Below are positions 54,390 through 63,061 of a stretch of DNA of 64,000 bases, piece after piece. Made by a program: the position numbers and the translations under genes. The notes below the pieces were generated by a model, which searched no databases, was not told the origin of the DNA, and worked only from the letters and a program-made list of their open reading frames with translations. Origin of the DNA: FEN-1297 sp964618785 (GTDB taxonomy: Bacteria; Bacteroidota; Ignavibacteria; Ignavibacteriales; Ignavibacteriaceae); NCBI GenBank assembly GCA_964618785.1, contig CAZUCY010000001.1, positions 1 to 64,000 of the forward strand, in the 5' to 3' direction. Every line of letters starts with the position of its first letter. The first letter of the stretch is position 1.

Positions 54390-56123
54390 ATGCGCTTAAA
54401 TACAAAGCAGATATTAATATTAATTTATTTGTTCATGTGTTTTCCATTATTATTATATGCACAAAACAACTTATCGGTTAAATCAATTCAGGATTTTGGA
54501 ATTTTAGTTCAAAATAGTAAAAATGAAAATGGGAATTATAATGAAGCGGCAACAACTATTGGTTTTAATATAGACTTGTTGCAGCAAGGAAGCAAAATTG
54601 CTGATATAATCAGCAATATGAATATGTGGGACTATCACGGCGCCTGGCTTGAAGCAGCACAACATCAAAACGCTGATTACTTCAAAAAGAATTTGCCGTT
54701 TATTAAGTATATACACTTCATGCAGGCAACCGGCGGCAACGGGGAAAGAGACCTTTTTGTTGATCCCCAAAACAAGAATGTTAAAGATGACTATAAATTT
54801 GATTCATTAATAGCTGCCTGCAGAAACGTATTAAAACAAGGTCTAAAACCTTACATTAAAACCGGCAACGTGCCTCTTAAATATTCAACCAATCCGGTTA
54901 TTGGAAAATCATTTGGTGTAAATCTTAACCCTCCCGATGATTATGATGTGTATTTTAAATACATTAAAGCGATTGGAGATGCTTTAGTAAAAGAATTTGG
55001 AATTGATGAAGTAAAAACTTGGAAATGGGGGGTACTTACAGAGTATGAAAACAAAGATTGGTTCATGGTCGATAATGATTCTCAAAAAACTAAAATAAGC
55101 TATTTCAAGTTGTACGATTATACTGTCGCTGCTTTGCAAAAATCAATTTGCCCTGATGTATATGTAGGCGCTCACAGCATGGCAGTGGCTGACGGCTTTT
55201 GGAACGAACAGGATTTTATTGAGCATTGCGCCAAAGGAATAAATTATTATACCGGTAAAACAGGTTCGCGAATTTGTTTTTTATCATGTTCATTTTATGA
55301 CCAAAAACCCGGCAAATTTATGGAACGATCGCTTGCTGAAACAATAGCAATTGTTCGTGCAAAAGCAAAGCAGGTTGGATTAGACAATCTTGAATATGGA
55401 ATTGATGAAGGTAGAATTTTAGAAGGGGTAGATATGAAACCATTAACGGCGCGTATTGTCGGTGATACATATCAGGCGGCTTATGATGCACGTTTATTTA
55501 AAATTATTCTTGATAATAATATCGATTATTTTTCTTCATGGGGTTATACTACAAATGGAATTTGGGGAGGCGTTCCTACAATTAGTCTTCATGTGGCAAA
55601 TTTGTTTTATAAAATGGTGGGGAGTAACCGCATTAACGTTGCCTGTAATGAAGAAAGAAAAGGGAATGACCCGGAAGTAGATTTAATAGCCGGTTATAAT
55701 GCTTCAAATAAAAATCTTTATGTGATGGTATATAATTTCAAGAATTCTTTGGACTATAATAAAAAGGAAAATATTTTGTTGAATATTAATACGGCAAATA
55801 AGTTTGGGAAAAAAGTTAAAATTACAAGTTGGGTGGTTGATGATAATTCGAATTTCTATGGCGGGTGGATGGATGATTGTAAAAAATTTGGTATAAACGA
55901 CACAAACTTTAATTGGTCCAAAGAATCAACTGTAATTGATGGGAATTTATTTAATAATCCAAAAGATATTTTTCTCTTTACTTCGCATGAAGAGAAATAC
56001 AAAAAAGCCGCTGAACTAAAATCAGTGACTAGTGAAGAATTAATCGATAATGGTTCATTAAAGCTTTATACAAAAATATCTGCAAATACTGTTGTGTTTT
56101 ATGAAATAGAACCGGTTTATTAA
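54390..56123 (+). CDS. Secreted GH-A-like glycosidase with a beta-helix-type N-terminal leader
   Basis: About 577 residues. ATG 54390 begins MRLNTKQILILIYLFMCFPL, a signal peptide ending at LYAQ; AAAAGGG lies seven bases upstream. The first mature residues (KSIQDFGILVQNS) match the start of the next protein, although the bodies differ. The rest looks like a GH39/GH-A style barrel: WDYHGAWLEAAQHQNADYFK, VKTWKWGVLTEYENKDWF (candidate acid/base Glu) and GIDEGRILEGVDMKPL (candidate nucleophile). C-terminal residues form a beta-domain (DLIAGYNASNKNLYVMVYNF). Family and substrate uncertain. Confidence 0.6.
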   Translation: MRLNTKQILILIYLFMCFPLLLYAQNNLSVKSIQDFGILVQNSKNENGNYNEAATTIGFNIDLLQQGSKIADIISNMNMWDYHGAWLEAAQHQNADYFKKNLPFIKYIHFMQATGGNGERDLFVDPQNKNVKDDYKFDSLIAACRNVLKQGLKPYIKTGNVPLKYSTNPVIGKSFGVNLNPPDDYDVYFKYIKAIGDALVKEFGIDEVKTWKWGVLTEYENKDWFMVDNDSQKTKISYFKLYDYTVAALQKSICPDVYVGAHSMAVADGFWNEQDFIEHCAKGINYYTGKTGSRICFLSCSFYDQKPGKFMERSLAETIAIVRAKAKQVGLDNLEYGIDEGRILEGVDMKPLTARIVGDTYQAAYDARLFKIILDNNIDYFSSWGYTTNGIWGGVPTISLHVANLFYKMVGSNRINVACNEERKGNDPEVDLIAGYNASNKNLYVMVYNFKNSLDYNKKENILLNINTANKFGKKVKITSWVVDDNSNFYGGWMDDCKKFGINDTNFNWSKESTVIDGNLFNNPKDIFLFTSHEEKYKKAAELKSVTSEELIDNGSLKLYTKISANTVVFYEIEPVY

Positions 56124-56227
56124 GTGTCAAATCACTTTGATAGAATGTGCTTATTAGATAAGATTAAGTATAATTGCAAATTCAGTTCCGTTGGTTGGTA
56201 AATATTAAAACAAAGGAGGAATATTAA

Positions 56228-57469
56228 ATGCGAATATTCGGTAATTTAAAAATATTATTAATGTGTATAATCCTGTTGTTTCCTGTTTTGTCAGGAGCGC
56301 AAACTAATTCACTTAATAAATCCATCCGGGATTTCGGAGTATTACCTCAGAATAGCGGGGCGGAAAATAAAAAACATTTACAGGAAGCTATTAATTGGGC
56401 AGCGCCCCGTGGTGCTGCGTTGTACGTGGAACCGTCGGAAATCCCGTATTGTATAGATGGCGGTATAATTTTAAAACAAAATGTTTCTTTAATTGGTGTG
56501 CATGGCCCGGTTGGAAGATCAACATGTGATCCTGAAAAAAAACATCCGGTTGGAAGTGTTTTTCAAATTGAGGATGAAAATAATCCGTTTATTATAGTTG
56601 AAGGTTCTACTCAGTTACGGGGAATTCAATTCTGGTATCCGGCACAAACATTTAATGACTCATCAAAGATTATTAAATATCCACCCACTATTCAGGTGTC
56701 TCACAATACCTTTGTTAACGGAGTAACACTTTCCTGCCTTACTTTCTATGGTGAGTATATTGCCATGGATTTTAATGCAAATAAACAATTTCCATGCGAA
56801 CAGATTTTATTTGAACATTGCTACGGTTACCCGTTAAGCGGCGAGTTTATAAGAATTAGTTATTGTTATGATATTCCACGGATTTTACACTGCCATATTA
56901 ATCCGGCAAACATGGTATATTTAAACAGGAGTTTTAACAAGGAAGTAATTGATGCTGTCGTGGCAAAAAAAACTTATTCGTATGCGATTAATACTACCGA
57001 TAACGCTGTTCTGATGGATATATTTTCTTTCGGAACGTATGGAGGTATTTACTTGGGTGAAGATACTTACGGACAATTGACCAATTTTAATTTTGATTGT
57101 GTTGTAGTTGGAATTCATAAATTGGGTAGAAATTCTATAAATCGTAACTGGCAGATAGCACAAGGATCAATTATTGCCAATACCGGCGGGAATCTAAAAA
57201 ATGTTCATCCAATAATAATTGAAGGGAAGGGTCATACTTCGCTTTCTAACGTTGAAGCCTTTTCCGGTACTAATCCCGCTCTGACTACATTCAAAAACTC
57301 TCAGGACTTCTTGCTTGTAAAAGGAAATGATAAACTTTCTGTATCGATGTACGGGTGCAGGATGTGGGGATATGTAGCCGAAAATCCGGTAACAATTGAA
57401 AATCCAAATGCAGTTATTCAGGCGACTGACTGTATTGATAAAAATGAAACCCCTTTTAACTTGCATTAA
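56228..57469 (+). CDS. Secreted right-handed beta-helix (pectate-lyase superfamily) protein
   Basis: A 413-residue protein with strong ribosome-binding site AAAGGAGGA and a signal peptide ending at LSGAQ. The mature N-terminus KSIRDFGVLPQNSGAENK with HLQEAINWA is the capping segment of pectate-lyase/GH28-type beta-helices, which usually reads DFGAxGDGxxDDTxAIQxAI. Repeating short strands follow (IILKQNVSLIGVHGPVG, IIVEGSTQLRGIQFWYPAQT, GVTLSCLTFYG). Catalytic residues are not evident. It may cleave or bind a polysaccharide. It lies directly after the protein with the same N-terminal segment. Confidence 0.7.
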   Translation: MRIFGNLKILLMCIILLFPVLSGAQTNSLNKSIRDFGVLPQNSGAENKKHLQEAINWAAPRGAALYVEPSEIPYCIDGGIILKQNVSLIGVHGPVGRSTCDPEKKHPVGSVFQIEDENNPFIIVEGSTQLRGIQFWYPAQTFNDSSKIIKYPPTIQVSHNTFVNGVTLSCLTFYGEYIAMDFNANKQFPCEQILFEHCYGYPLSGEFIRISYCYDIPRILHCHINPANMVYLNRSFNKEVIDAVVAKKTYSYAINTTDNAVLMDIFSFGTYGGIYLGEDTYGQLTNFNFDCVVVGIHKLGRNSINRNWQIAQGSIIANTGGNLKNVHPIIIEGKGHTSLSNVEAFSGTNPALTTFKNSQDFLLVKGNDKLSVSMYGCRMWGYVAENPVTIENPNAVIQATDCIDKNETPFNLH

Positions 57470-57519
57470 AGTTCTAAAACCGGATTGAATATAATTCAGA
57501 TATATATGAAAATAAAATA

Positions 57520-58881
57520 ATGAAAAAAATTTCGAGGAAACAGTTTATAGGATTGTCTGCTGCTGCATTAGCTGCTGCTGTGACCGGGGTACCGGCATTA
57601 GGAAATGCTCGGGATGATTTAATAATAAAAGACGGGTTAAAGGGTAACCGTTTTTTAACTTTTAATGCGATTATCCGTGTTAATCAAATTGAAGTTACCA
57701 GGAATAAGAATATTGGTCATGATGAAAGAAAACTACATACACCGGAGAGGTTAAAACAATTTCGAAAAGCAATAGAGCTTGGATTGCCTGAGGCAAGGAT
57801 TACCTGGGCGTTTAGCTGGCTGGCGCTTCAGGATGAGAGTAAAGATTATATTGAGATCCGAAAGTTAGTAACTGAATATCACCACAAATACGGTGATGAT
57901 ATAACTTTTATACCTGGCGCTTACTTTTCTAATGCTTATAATACAAGAGAACAGGTAAATCTTGATTTAACCGAAGCGCTGTCTAAAATTTCCGGTATTG
58001 TTGGTAACGGATACCGGTCAAAGAGTATTGTCGCCGGATTCCTTGCCGCTGAAAATTTAAAATATCTTGCGGAAAAAGAAAAAATTCATGTTTGCCAGGG
58101 AAATATATGGAGTCAATATGCTGTTGACATGCAGGATGGAGACGGATCTGTTTCCTACCCATATTATCCTTCCGTAGAACATTTTTGTAAACCGGCGCAG
58201 GGAAATAATGATTTTATTGATTGTGTCAATCTTGACGGCTGGACGATGGATTTTTTAGCGGCTCGCAGGGAAGGTAATAAAGACGGATTTAATAGCAGAA
58301 TGGGTGTGGGCCCGATAGAAACTTTCCAAAAATACGGAGTTGAGACAGGGATAAAAGAAGTTTTACACACGGCTTCCATACATTATGATAAAGGGTTCGA
58401 ATTAAACAAATTTGCATGGGTTACTAATTGTTGGGAGCTGTCGCTTCCTATGGATGGACTAACTACTTTTTTCAGCGCTATTAAAAAACGATGGCCGTCG
58501 GTAATATCTGTTACACAGGGTGAATTTGGATTATTATGGAGAAATCATTTTAAAAGCAATAACTTCGATTATCGCTTCGAAGAGAGAGGTTCCGGTATCG
58601 GCGGCTCTGATGAAAATATGGAAATACGCTGGTTTATGAATAAAGATTTCCGCTTGGCTTTATTGCATGATTGGCAATTGAAAACCAGGGAAGAAGTAAT
58701 AGATTTTACTAAGTATGATTTGACAGCAAAAGAGCCTGAAGAATTAACCCGTAGCTGGAGTTTATTGGGAACAATCAACCAAAAACAAACCAGACCGCAA
58801 GATAAACCAATAAAGTTGAGCGGGCTTAATGAAAAAGATAAAAATTTAATTTTTAAAAGGATTCCTGAACTACGGTATTAA
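57520..58881 (+). CDS. DUF3863-like secreted protein, putative glycosidase-related
   Basis: A 453-residue protein with a Tat-like leader (SRKQF then an Ala-rich hydrophobic stretch to GNA). The body is strongly conserved in style: FLTFNAIIRVNQIEVTRNKN, ARITWAFSWLALQDE, GDDITFIPGAYFSNAYNTRE, IVAGFLAAENLKYLAEKEKI, HVCQGNIWSQYAVDMQDGDG and NLDGWTMDFLAARREG. I associate this with the Bacteroidota DUF3863/DUF3864 family, proposed to be glycosidase-like with a deacetylase-type barrel. No biochemical role is known to me. It closes the block of secreted enzymes before the transporter operon. Confidence 0.65.
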   Translation: MKKISRKQFIGLSAAALAAAVTGVPALGNARDDLIIKDGLKGNRFLTFNAIIRVNQIEVTRNKNIGHDERKLHTPERLKQFRKAIELGLPEARITWAFSWLALQDESKDYIEIRKLVTEYHHKYGDDITFIPGAYFSNAYNTREQVNLDLTEALSKISGIVGNGYRSKSIVAGFLAAENLKYLAEKEKIHVCQGNIWSQYAVDMQDGDGSVSYPYYPSVEHFCKPAQGNNDFIDCVNLDGWTMDFLAARREGNKDGFNSRMGVGPIETFQKYGVETGIKEVLHTASIHYDKGFELNKFAWVTNCWELSLPMDGLTTFFSAIKKRWPSVISVTQGEFGLLWRNHFKSNNFDYRFEERGSGIGGSDENMEIRWFMNKDFRLALLHDWQLKTREEVIDFTKYDLTAKEPEELTRSWSLLGTINQKQTRPQDKPIKLSGLNEKDKNLIFKRIPELRY

Positions 58882-59347
58882 TCCTTTATATTGCAAATGG
58901 CTATAATGTTGTTGCTGAATGATTTCCTCAATTTGTGCCGGAGAAATGATACTTTTTTTGATGGTTTGTGATTAAACTTGTTTATTGTACATACATACCT
59001 GTTTTTTTTATACATGTACAAGCGAACCATCAAATGGAAATCTATTTTTCAACATGAAAAACTTTAATTTTAAAAAGATGCTGTATAGATTATGTTTGCT
59101 GTCGGCTTTTTAGTAAGGTACGAAATTTAAATAGTTAAAGACTGATAATTCATTAATCAAAAGTTGTAAAAATCAGAAAAATTTATATCATCTGCTTATA
59201 TGTAATATGAGTGATCGATTACATATAGATTTTTTTGATATTTTTCGAATTGTTATGATTAACATAGTAATAACTGCGAAGTCTGTTAATCATATTAATT
59301 AATCTTATTTACTAATTCAGTTAAAGCCCTTAACTCCGGAGGAATGA
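58882..59347. promoter_or_regulatory. Regulatory region of the mannose-type operon with two inverted repeats
   Basis: Two inverted repeats are visible. TTGTACAT (58985-58992) and ATGTACAA (59014-59021) are 21 bp apart; TATATGTAAT (59197-59206) and ATTACATATA (59218-59227) are 11 bp apart. The second lies about 120 bp before the transporter start and could be an operator for a LacI- or GntR-type sugar regulator. The first includes a T-run and may instead terminate the preceding gene. No ORF is present. Confidence 0.45.
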
Positions 59348-60604
59348 ATGAAGAGGAATTATTATATTGTTGTATTGATTTTCCTTATATTTTTCGTTAT
59401 TTCGTTTATAACAAATATTCTGGGTTCTCTTAACCCGGATATGATTACCAGTTTCCATTTAAGCCTTACACTATCAGCTTTTCTTCCCTTTGCGTTTTTT
59501 ATTGCATATGGAGTTATGTCGATTCCGGCAGGGATTCTTGTAGAAAAATATAAAGAAAAAAAGATAATGTTTGCGGCTTTTTTAACGGCTTTGATAGGGG
59601 CGTTGATATTTTCATTTTTTCCGCATTACCTTGTTTTTATCCCATCGCTTTTCTTAATGGGTGCCGGTATGGCGATGCTGCAGGTTGCAATCAATCCGCT
59701 TTTAAGAGTTTCCGGAGGTGAAGAGCATTTTGCATTTAATTCGGTGCTTGCTCAATTGGTTTTCGGCGGAGCCTCGTTTCTTGCCCCGATGCTTTTAACA
59801 TATTTAGTCTCGAATCTTAATGACGCTCATTCAAATAATGTGGTTAAATCAATTTTTTCAAATATAGTTCCTGCAAATATTACCTGGGTGTCTCTGTATT
59901 GGGTATTTTCAATAGTGCTGCTATTAATGATTATATTAATTATTGCTTCAAAATTTCCTGAGGTTGAAAGAAAAGAGGATGAAAAATCCGGTAGCTGGGC
60001 TGTACATAAGGGTTTGTTTAAAAACAAAACTGTTATTCTCTATTTTATCGGAATTTTTGCTTATGTTGGGACTGAACAGGGAGTATCGTACTGGATTTCA
60101 AAATTTCTGTACACATATCATAATTATGATCCTATTGCAGTTGGTGCGTCAATAGTAGGATGGTTTTGGGGGATGATGTCGATTGGTTGTTTACTTGGTC
60201 TAGGGTTATTGAAACTTTTTGATAGCAGAAGAATTTTACTTGGAGCAGTAATTTTTGCAATGATATTTTTAGCAATCGCGTTGCTGGGTCCGGGAAATAT
60301 TGCGCTTATCGCATTTCCAATGGTTGGATTTTCATTGTCGGTTATGTGGTCAATTGTATTCTCGTTAGCTCTCAATTCGGTTGACAGCCACCATGGATCA
60401 TTTGCCGGAATATTGTGTACTGCAATTATTGGCGGCGCTGTTGTACAATTATTTATCGGCTGGCTTGGCGATACATTTGGTTTAAGGACCGGGATGTCAT
60501 TCGTTTTTGTAACCCTTGCCTACATATTTAGTATAGGAATCTGGGCAAATCCATTAATCGCTAATGAAACTATAAAATCAAAGAAATTATCGTCGGGAAA
60601 ATAA
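59348..60604 (+). CDS. FucP-like MFS sugar transporter, first gene of the sugar operon
   Basis: A 418-residue, 12-helix transporter. ATG 59348 is chosen because GGAGG is 5 bases upstream. It belongs to the FucP/sugar-proton symporter group: DMITSFHLSLTLSAFLPFAF, GVMSIPAGILVEKYKEKKIM and MGAGMAMLQVAINPLLRVSG, then LAQLVFGGASFLAPML. It is diverged from the transporter at 36098. The 39-bp gap to the aldolase and the tight spacing downstream suggest one operon for uptake and breakdown of a single hexose, likely mannose. Confidence 0.88.
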   Translation: MKRNYYIVVLIFLIFFVISFITNILGSLNPDMITSFHLSLTLSAFLPFAFFIAYGVMSIPAGILVEKYKEKKIMFAAFLTALIGALIFSFFPHYLVFIPSLFLMGAGMAMLQVAINPLLRVSGGEEHFAFNSVLAQLVFGGASFLAPMLLTYLVSNLNDAHSNNVVKSIFSNIVPANITWVSLYWVFSIVLLLMIILIIASKFPEVERKEDEKSGSWAVHKGLFKNKTVILYFIGIFAYVGTEQGVSYWISKFLYTYHNYDPIAVGASIVGWFWGMMSIGCLLGLGLLKLFDSRRILLGAVIFAMIFLAIALLGPGNIALIAFPMVGFSLSVMWSIVFSLALNSVDSHHGSFAGILCTAIIGGAVVQLFIGWLGDTFGLRTGMSFVFVTLAYIFSIGIWANPLIANETIKSKKLSSGK

Positions 60605-60642
60605 TTTTTGTTTTACCCGTAAAAACATAAGGAAACGATAAA

Positions 60643-61491
60643 ATGTCATTAATCAGTTTAACGGAAATATTGACCGATGCAGATTCAAAAGGCTATGCAG
60701 TCGGGTTATTTAATGTGGTCGGTACTGACAGTCTTAAAGCAATTATAAAAGGCGCGGAAGAATGTAATTCTCCTGTAATAATTGGATTGGCAGAAGTGCA
60801 TTTGCCGTATGCACCCCTTGAACTTTTAGCTCCTATGATGGTGGATTCTGCTAAGCGTTCTAAAGTTCCTGTTGCTGTTCATCTCGATCACGGCGAGATG
60901 TTTGAGACCATTATAAAAACAATGCATTATGGATTTACTTCAGTTATGTTTGATGGTTCTGTTCTAAATTATAATGACAATGTTAAAAAAACTCGGGAAA
61001 TTGTAAAAATTGCGAAAGCGCTTGGCGTTTCTGTTGAAGCTGAACTTGGTCACGTCGGGGGAGCTGAAGCTGGTAGTTACGATCAACATGAAATGTATTA
61101 TACGGAACCGGGAAAAGCTGCAGATTTTGTCAATCAAACTGAAATAAATGCCTTAGCCGTCGCCATTGGAACAGCGCATGGTGAGTACGTAAAAAAACCG
61201 TGTCTTGATCTGAACAGGCTATCGGAAATACATAACAAAGTCGATGTCCCGCTTGTGCTGCATGGCGGTTCCGGTCTTTCAGATGATGACTTCAAAGAGT
61301 GCATTAGTCGCGGAATTCGAAAGATAAATATTTTTACAGATATGTCTTATGCTGCTTCGGAAGGATTAAGAACGTTTCTCGAACTAAAGAAAAAATACCA
61401 TTGTTTTGAAATTTCAGAAGTCATTGAGGAAAATATGAAAAAAGTAGTGATAGAAAAAATTCGTTTATTTGGCAGCAACTCAAAAGCTTAA
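60643..61491 (+). CDS. fba: Class II ketose-bisphosphate aldolase
   Basis: A 282-residue zinc-dependent aldolase of the FbaA/GatY/KbaY family. VAVHLDHGE gives the catalytic Asp82 and zinc-ligand His83; other motifs are VEAELGHVGGAE, AVAIGTAHGEY (zinc His) and LHGGSGL (zinc His and phosphate site), followed by GIRKINIFTDM. Such enzymes split fructose 1,6-bisphosphate or tagatose 1,6-bisphosphate into dihydroxyacetone phosphate and glyceraldehyde 3-phosphate. With an isomerase and two sugar kinases beside it, fructose 1,6-bisphosphate is the likelier substrate here. Length is normal for the GatY type. Confidence 0.9.
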   Translation: MSLISLTEILTDADSKGYAVGLFNVVGTDSLKAIIKGAEECNSPVIIGLAEVHLPYAPLELLAPMMVDSAKRSKVPVAVHLDHGEMFETIIKTMHYGFTSVMFDGSVLNYNDNVKKTREIVKIAKALGVSVEAELGHVGGAEAGSYDQHEMYYTEPGKAADFVNQTEINALAVAIGTAHGEYVKKPCLDLNRLSEIHNKVDVPLVLHGGSGLSDDDFKECISRGIRKINIFTDMSYAASEGLRTFLELKKKYHCFEISEVIEENMKKVVIEKIRLFGSNSKA

Positions 61492-61503
61492 AAGAGGTTA
61501 AAA

Positions 61504-62445
61504 ATGCACGAAGTTACTTGTCTCGGTATAATCGTGGCAGATGTAATAGCAAAAACCGTTAACGCTCTGCCTCAGGAAGGTAAACTTGCTCTTATAGATC
61601 AGCTTGAGCTTCATCTTGGAGGTTGTGCATCAAATGCTGCTGTCGACCTTGAAAAAATAGGAATAAAAACAGCAGTTATCGGGAAAGTTGGGGACGACGG
61701 ATTCGGTTCTTTTGTTATAAATGAAATGAAACGTAATAATGTAAATGTAGAGGGTATTATAGTAAGTAAAACGAGTAAAACTTCTGCATCGGTGGTTTCT
61801 GTTCATTCAAACGGTGAAAGATCATTTCTCCATCATATAGGGGCGAATGCAGATATTGTAGCTGATGATATCAACTTGTCAATTATTCTTAATTCAAAAA
61901 TCCTCTTTATTGCCGGTGCATTACTTATGCCGGGGTTTGATTGTTTTCCCGCAGCAGAAGTGTTAAGAATAGCCCAAAAAGAAAAAATAATTACCGTGAT
62001 GGACACTGCCTGGGATTCAACAGGGAAATGGATGCAGTCAATTGAACCGTGTTTAACGTATTTAGATTATTTCATGCCGAGTCTGGAAGAAGCTGAAATG
62101 ATTTCGGGTAAAAGCAAGCCGGAAGAAATTGCCGGCGTGTTTTTGGATGCAGGGGTAAAAGTTGCTGTGATAAAACTTGGCTCTAACGGTTGTTTTATAA
62201 AAAGCAGAACAGGTGAACAGTTTTTTATTGATGCTTTTAAAGGGATTAAAGCGGTTGACACAACCGGCGCGGGTGATTCTTTTGCCGCAGGATTTATTAC
62301 CGGTATTATCCATGGATGGGACCTTCCGGTTTGCGGTAAATTCGCTAACGCTGTCGGAGCACATTGTGTCATGAAAGTAGGCGCTACATCAGGTATAAAA
62401 TGTTTGGGAGAGATCAGGGATTTTATTAACTCTTATAATAAATGA
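61504..62445 (+). CDS. PfkB-family carbohydrate kinase
   Basis: A 313-residue ribokinase-fold kinase starting 12 bp after the aldolase. Motifs: LGGCASNAAVDLEKIG (sugar-binding GG), GKVGDDGFGSFV, MPSLEEAEMISGK and DTTGAGDSFAAGF with the catalytic Asp. Substrates of this family include fructose, ribose, adenosine and fructose phosphates. In this operon it could phosphorylate fructose or act as a PfkB-type phosphofructokinase feeding the aldolase; sequence alone cannot separate these. Confidence 0.87.
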   Translation: MHEVTCLGIIVADVIAKTVNALPQEGKLALIDQLELHLGGCASNAAVDLEKIGIKTAVIGKVGDDGFGSFVINEMKRNNVNVEGIIVSKTSKTSASVVSVHSNGERSFLHHIGANADIVADDINLSIILNSKILFIAGALLMPGFDCFPAAEVLRIAQKEKIITVMDTAWDSTGKWMQSIEPCLTYLDYFMPSLEEAEMISGKSKPEEIAGVFLDAGVKVAVIKLGSNGCFIKSRTGEQFFIDAFKGIKAVDTTGAGDSFAAGFITGIIHGWDLPVCGKFANAVGAHCVMKVGATSGIKCLGEIRDFINSYNK

Positions 62446-62453
62446 GGTGTTTT

Positions 62454-62999
62454 ATGTTGAGTAAAGCAGTATTTGAAGATGCAAGAAACAGAGCGTTGGG
62501 GTACTTTAATAAAGCCGGAATAGCTCTTTCGGAAAGTGAAAAAGAAAATATTGAAGTGGCTGATTTTGGATTGGGTCGCTTGGATGAAATAGGTCTTGAA
62601 ATTCTTGTCTATGTTAATACGGATAGATGTTGTGCCAAAGAGCTTGTCCTTTTCCCTTATCAAATTTGCCCGGAACACCGTCACCCTGATATTAATAAAC
62701 AAATGGGAAAAGAAGAAACTTTCAGATGCCGGTATGGGAAAGTGCTTCTATATGTTGATGGTGAACCTTCTGAAAAAATTTCTGCAGTCTTACCAAATGG
62801 GAAAGAAAAATGTTTTACTGTAAAGCATGAAATCGTACTTAATCCGGGCGATCAATACACTCTTAAACCGGGAATTCTTCACTGGTTCCAGGCAGATTCA
62901 AAGGGTGCGGTGATATCCGAATTTTCAACAAAGAGCAGTGATGAATTTGATGTCTTTACCGACCCTGAGATTAAAAGAATTCCGGTAATTGAGAGCTGA
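62454..62999 (+). CDS. D-lyxose/D-mannose ketol-isomerase (cupin)
   Basis: A 181-residue single-domain cupin. ATG 62454 is preferred because GAGGTG lies just upstream; an earlier ATG at 62442 overlaps the kinase. The metal site is visible as CPEHRHPDI (two His), MGKEETFRCRYG (Glu) and KPGILHWFQ (His). This matches the D-lyxose isomerase family, which also interconverts D-mannose and D-fructose. In the operon it would turn imported mannose into fructose for the kinases and aldolase. Confidence 0.85.
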   Translation: MLSKAVFEDARNRALGYFNKAGIALSESEKENIEVADFGLGRLDEIGLEILVYVNTDRCCAKELVLFPYQICPEHRHPDINKQMGKEETFRCRYGKVLLYVDGEPSEKISAVLPNGKEKCFTVKHEIVLNPGDQYTLKPGILHWFQADSKGAVISEFSTKSSDEFDVFTDPEIKRIPVIES

Positions 63000-63061
63000 A
63001 AAAAACTGCAAATTAGATAGATTGAAATAAATAAAGTGAATAAATAAAAAATGGGAAAATA

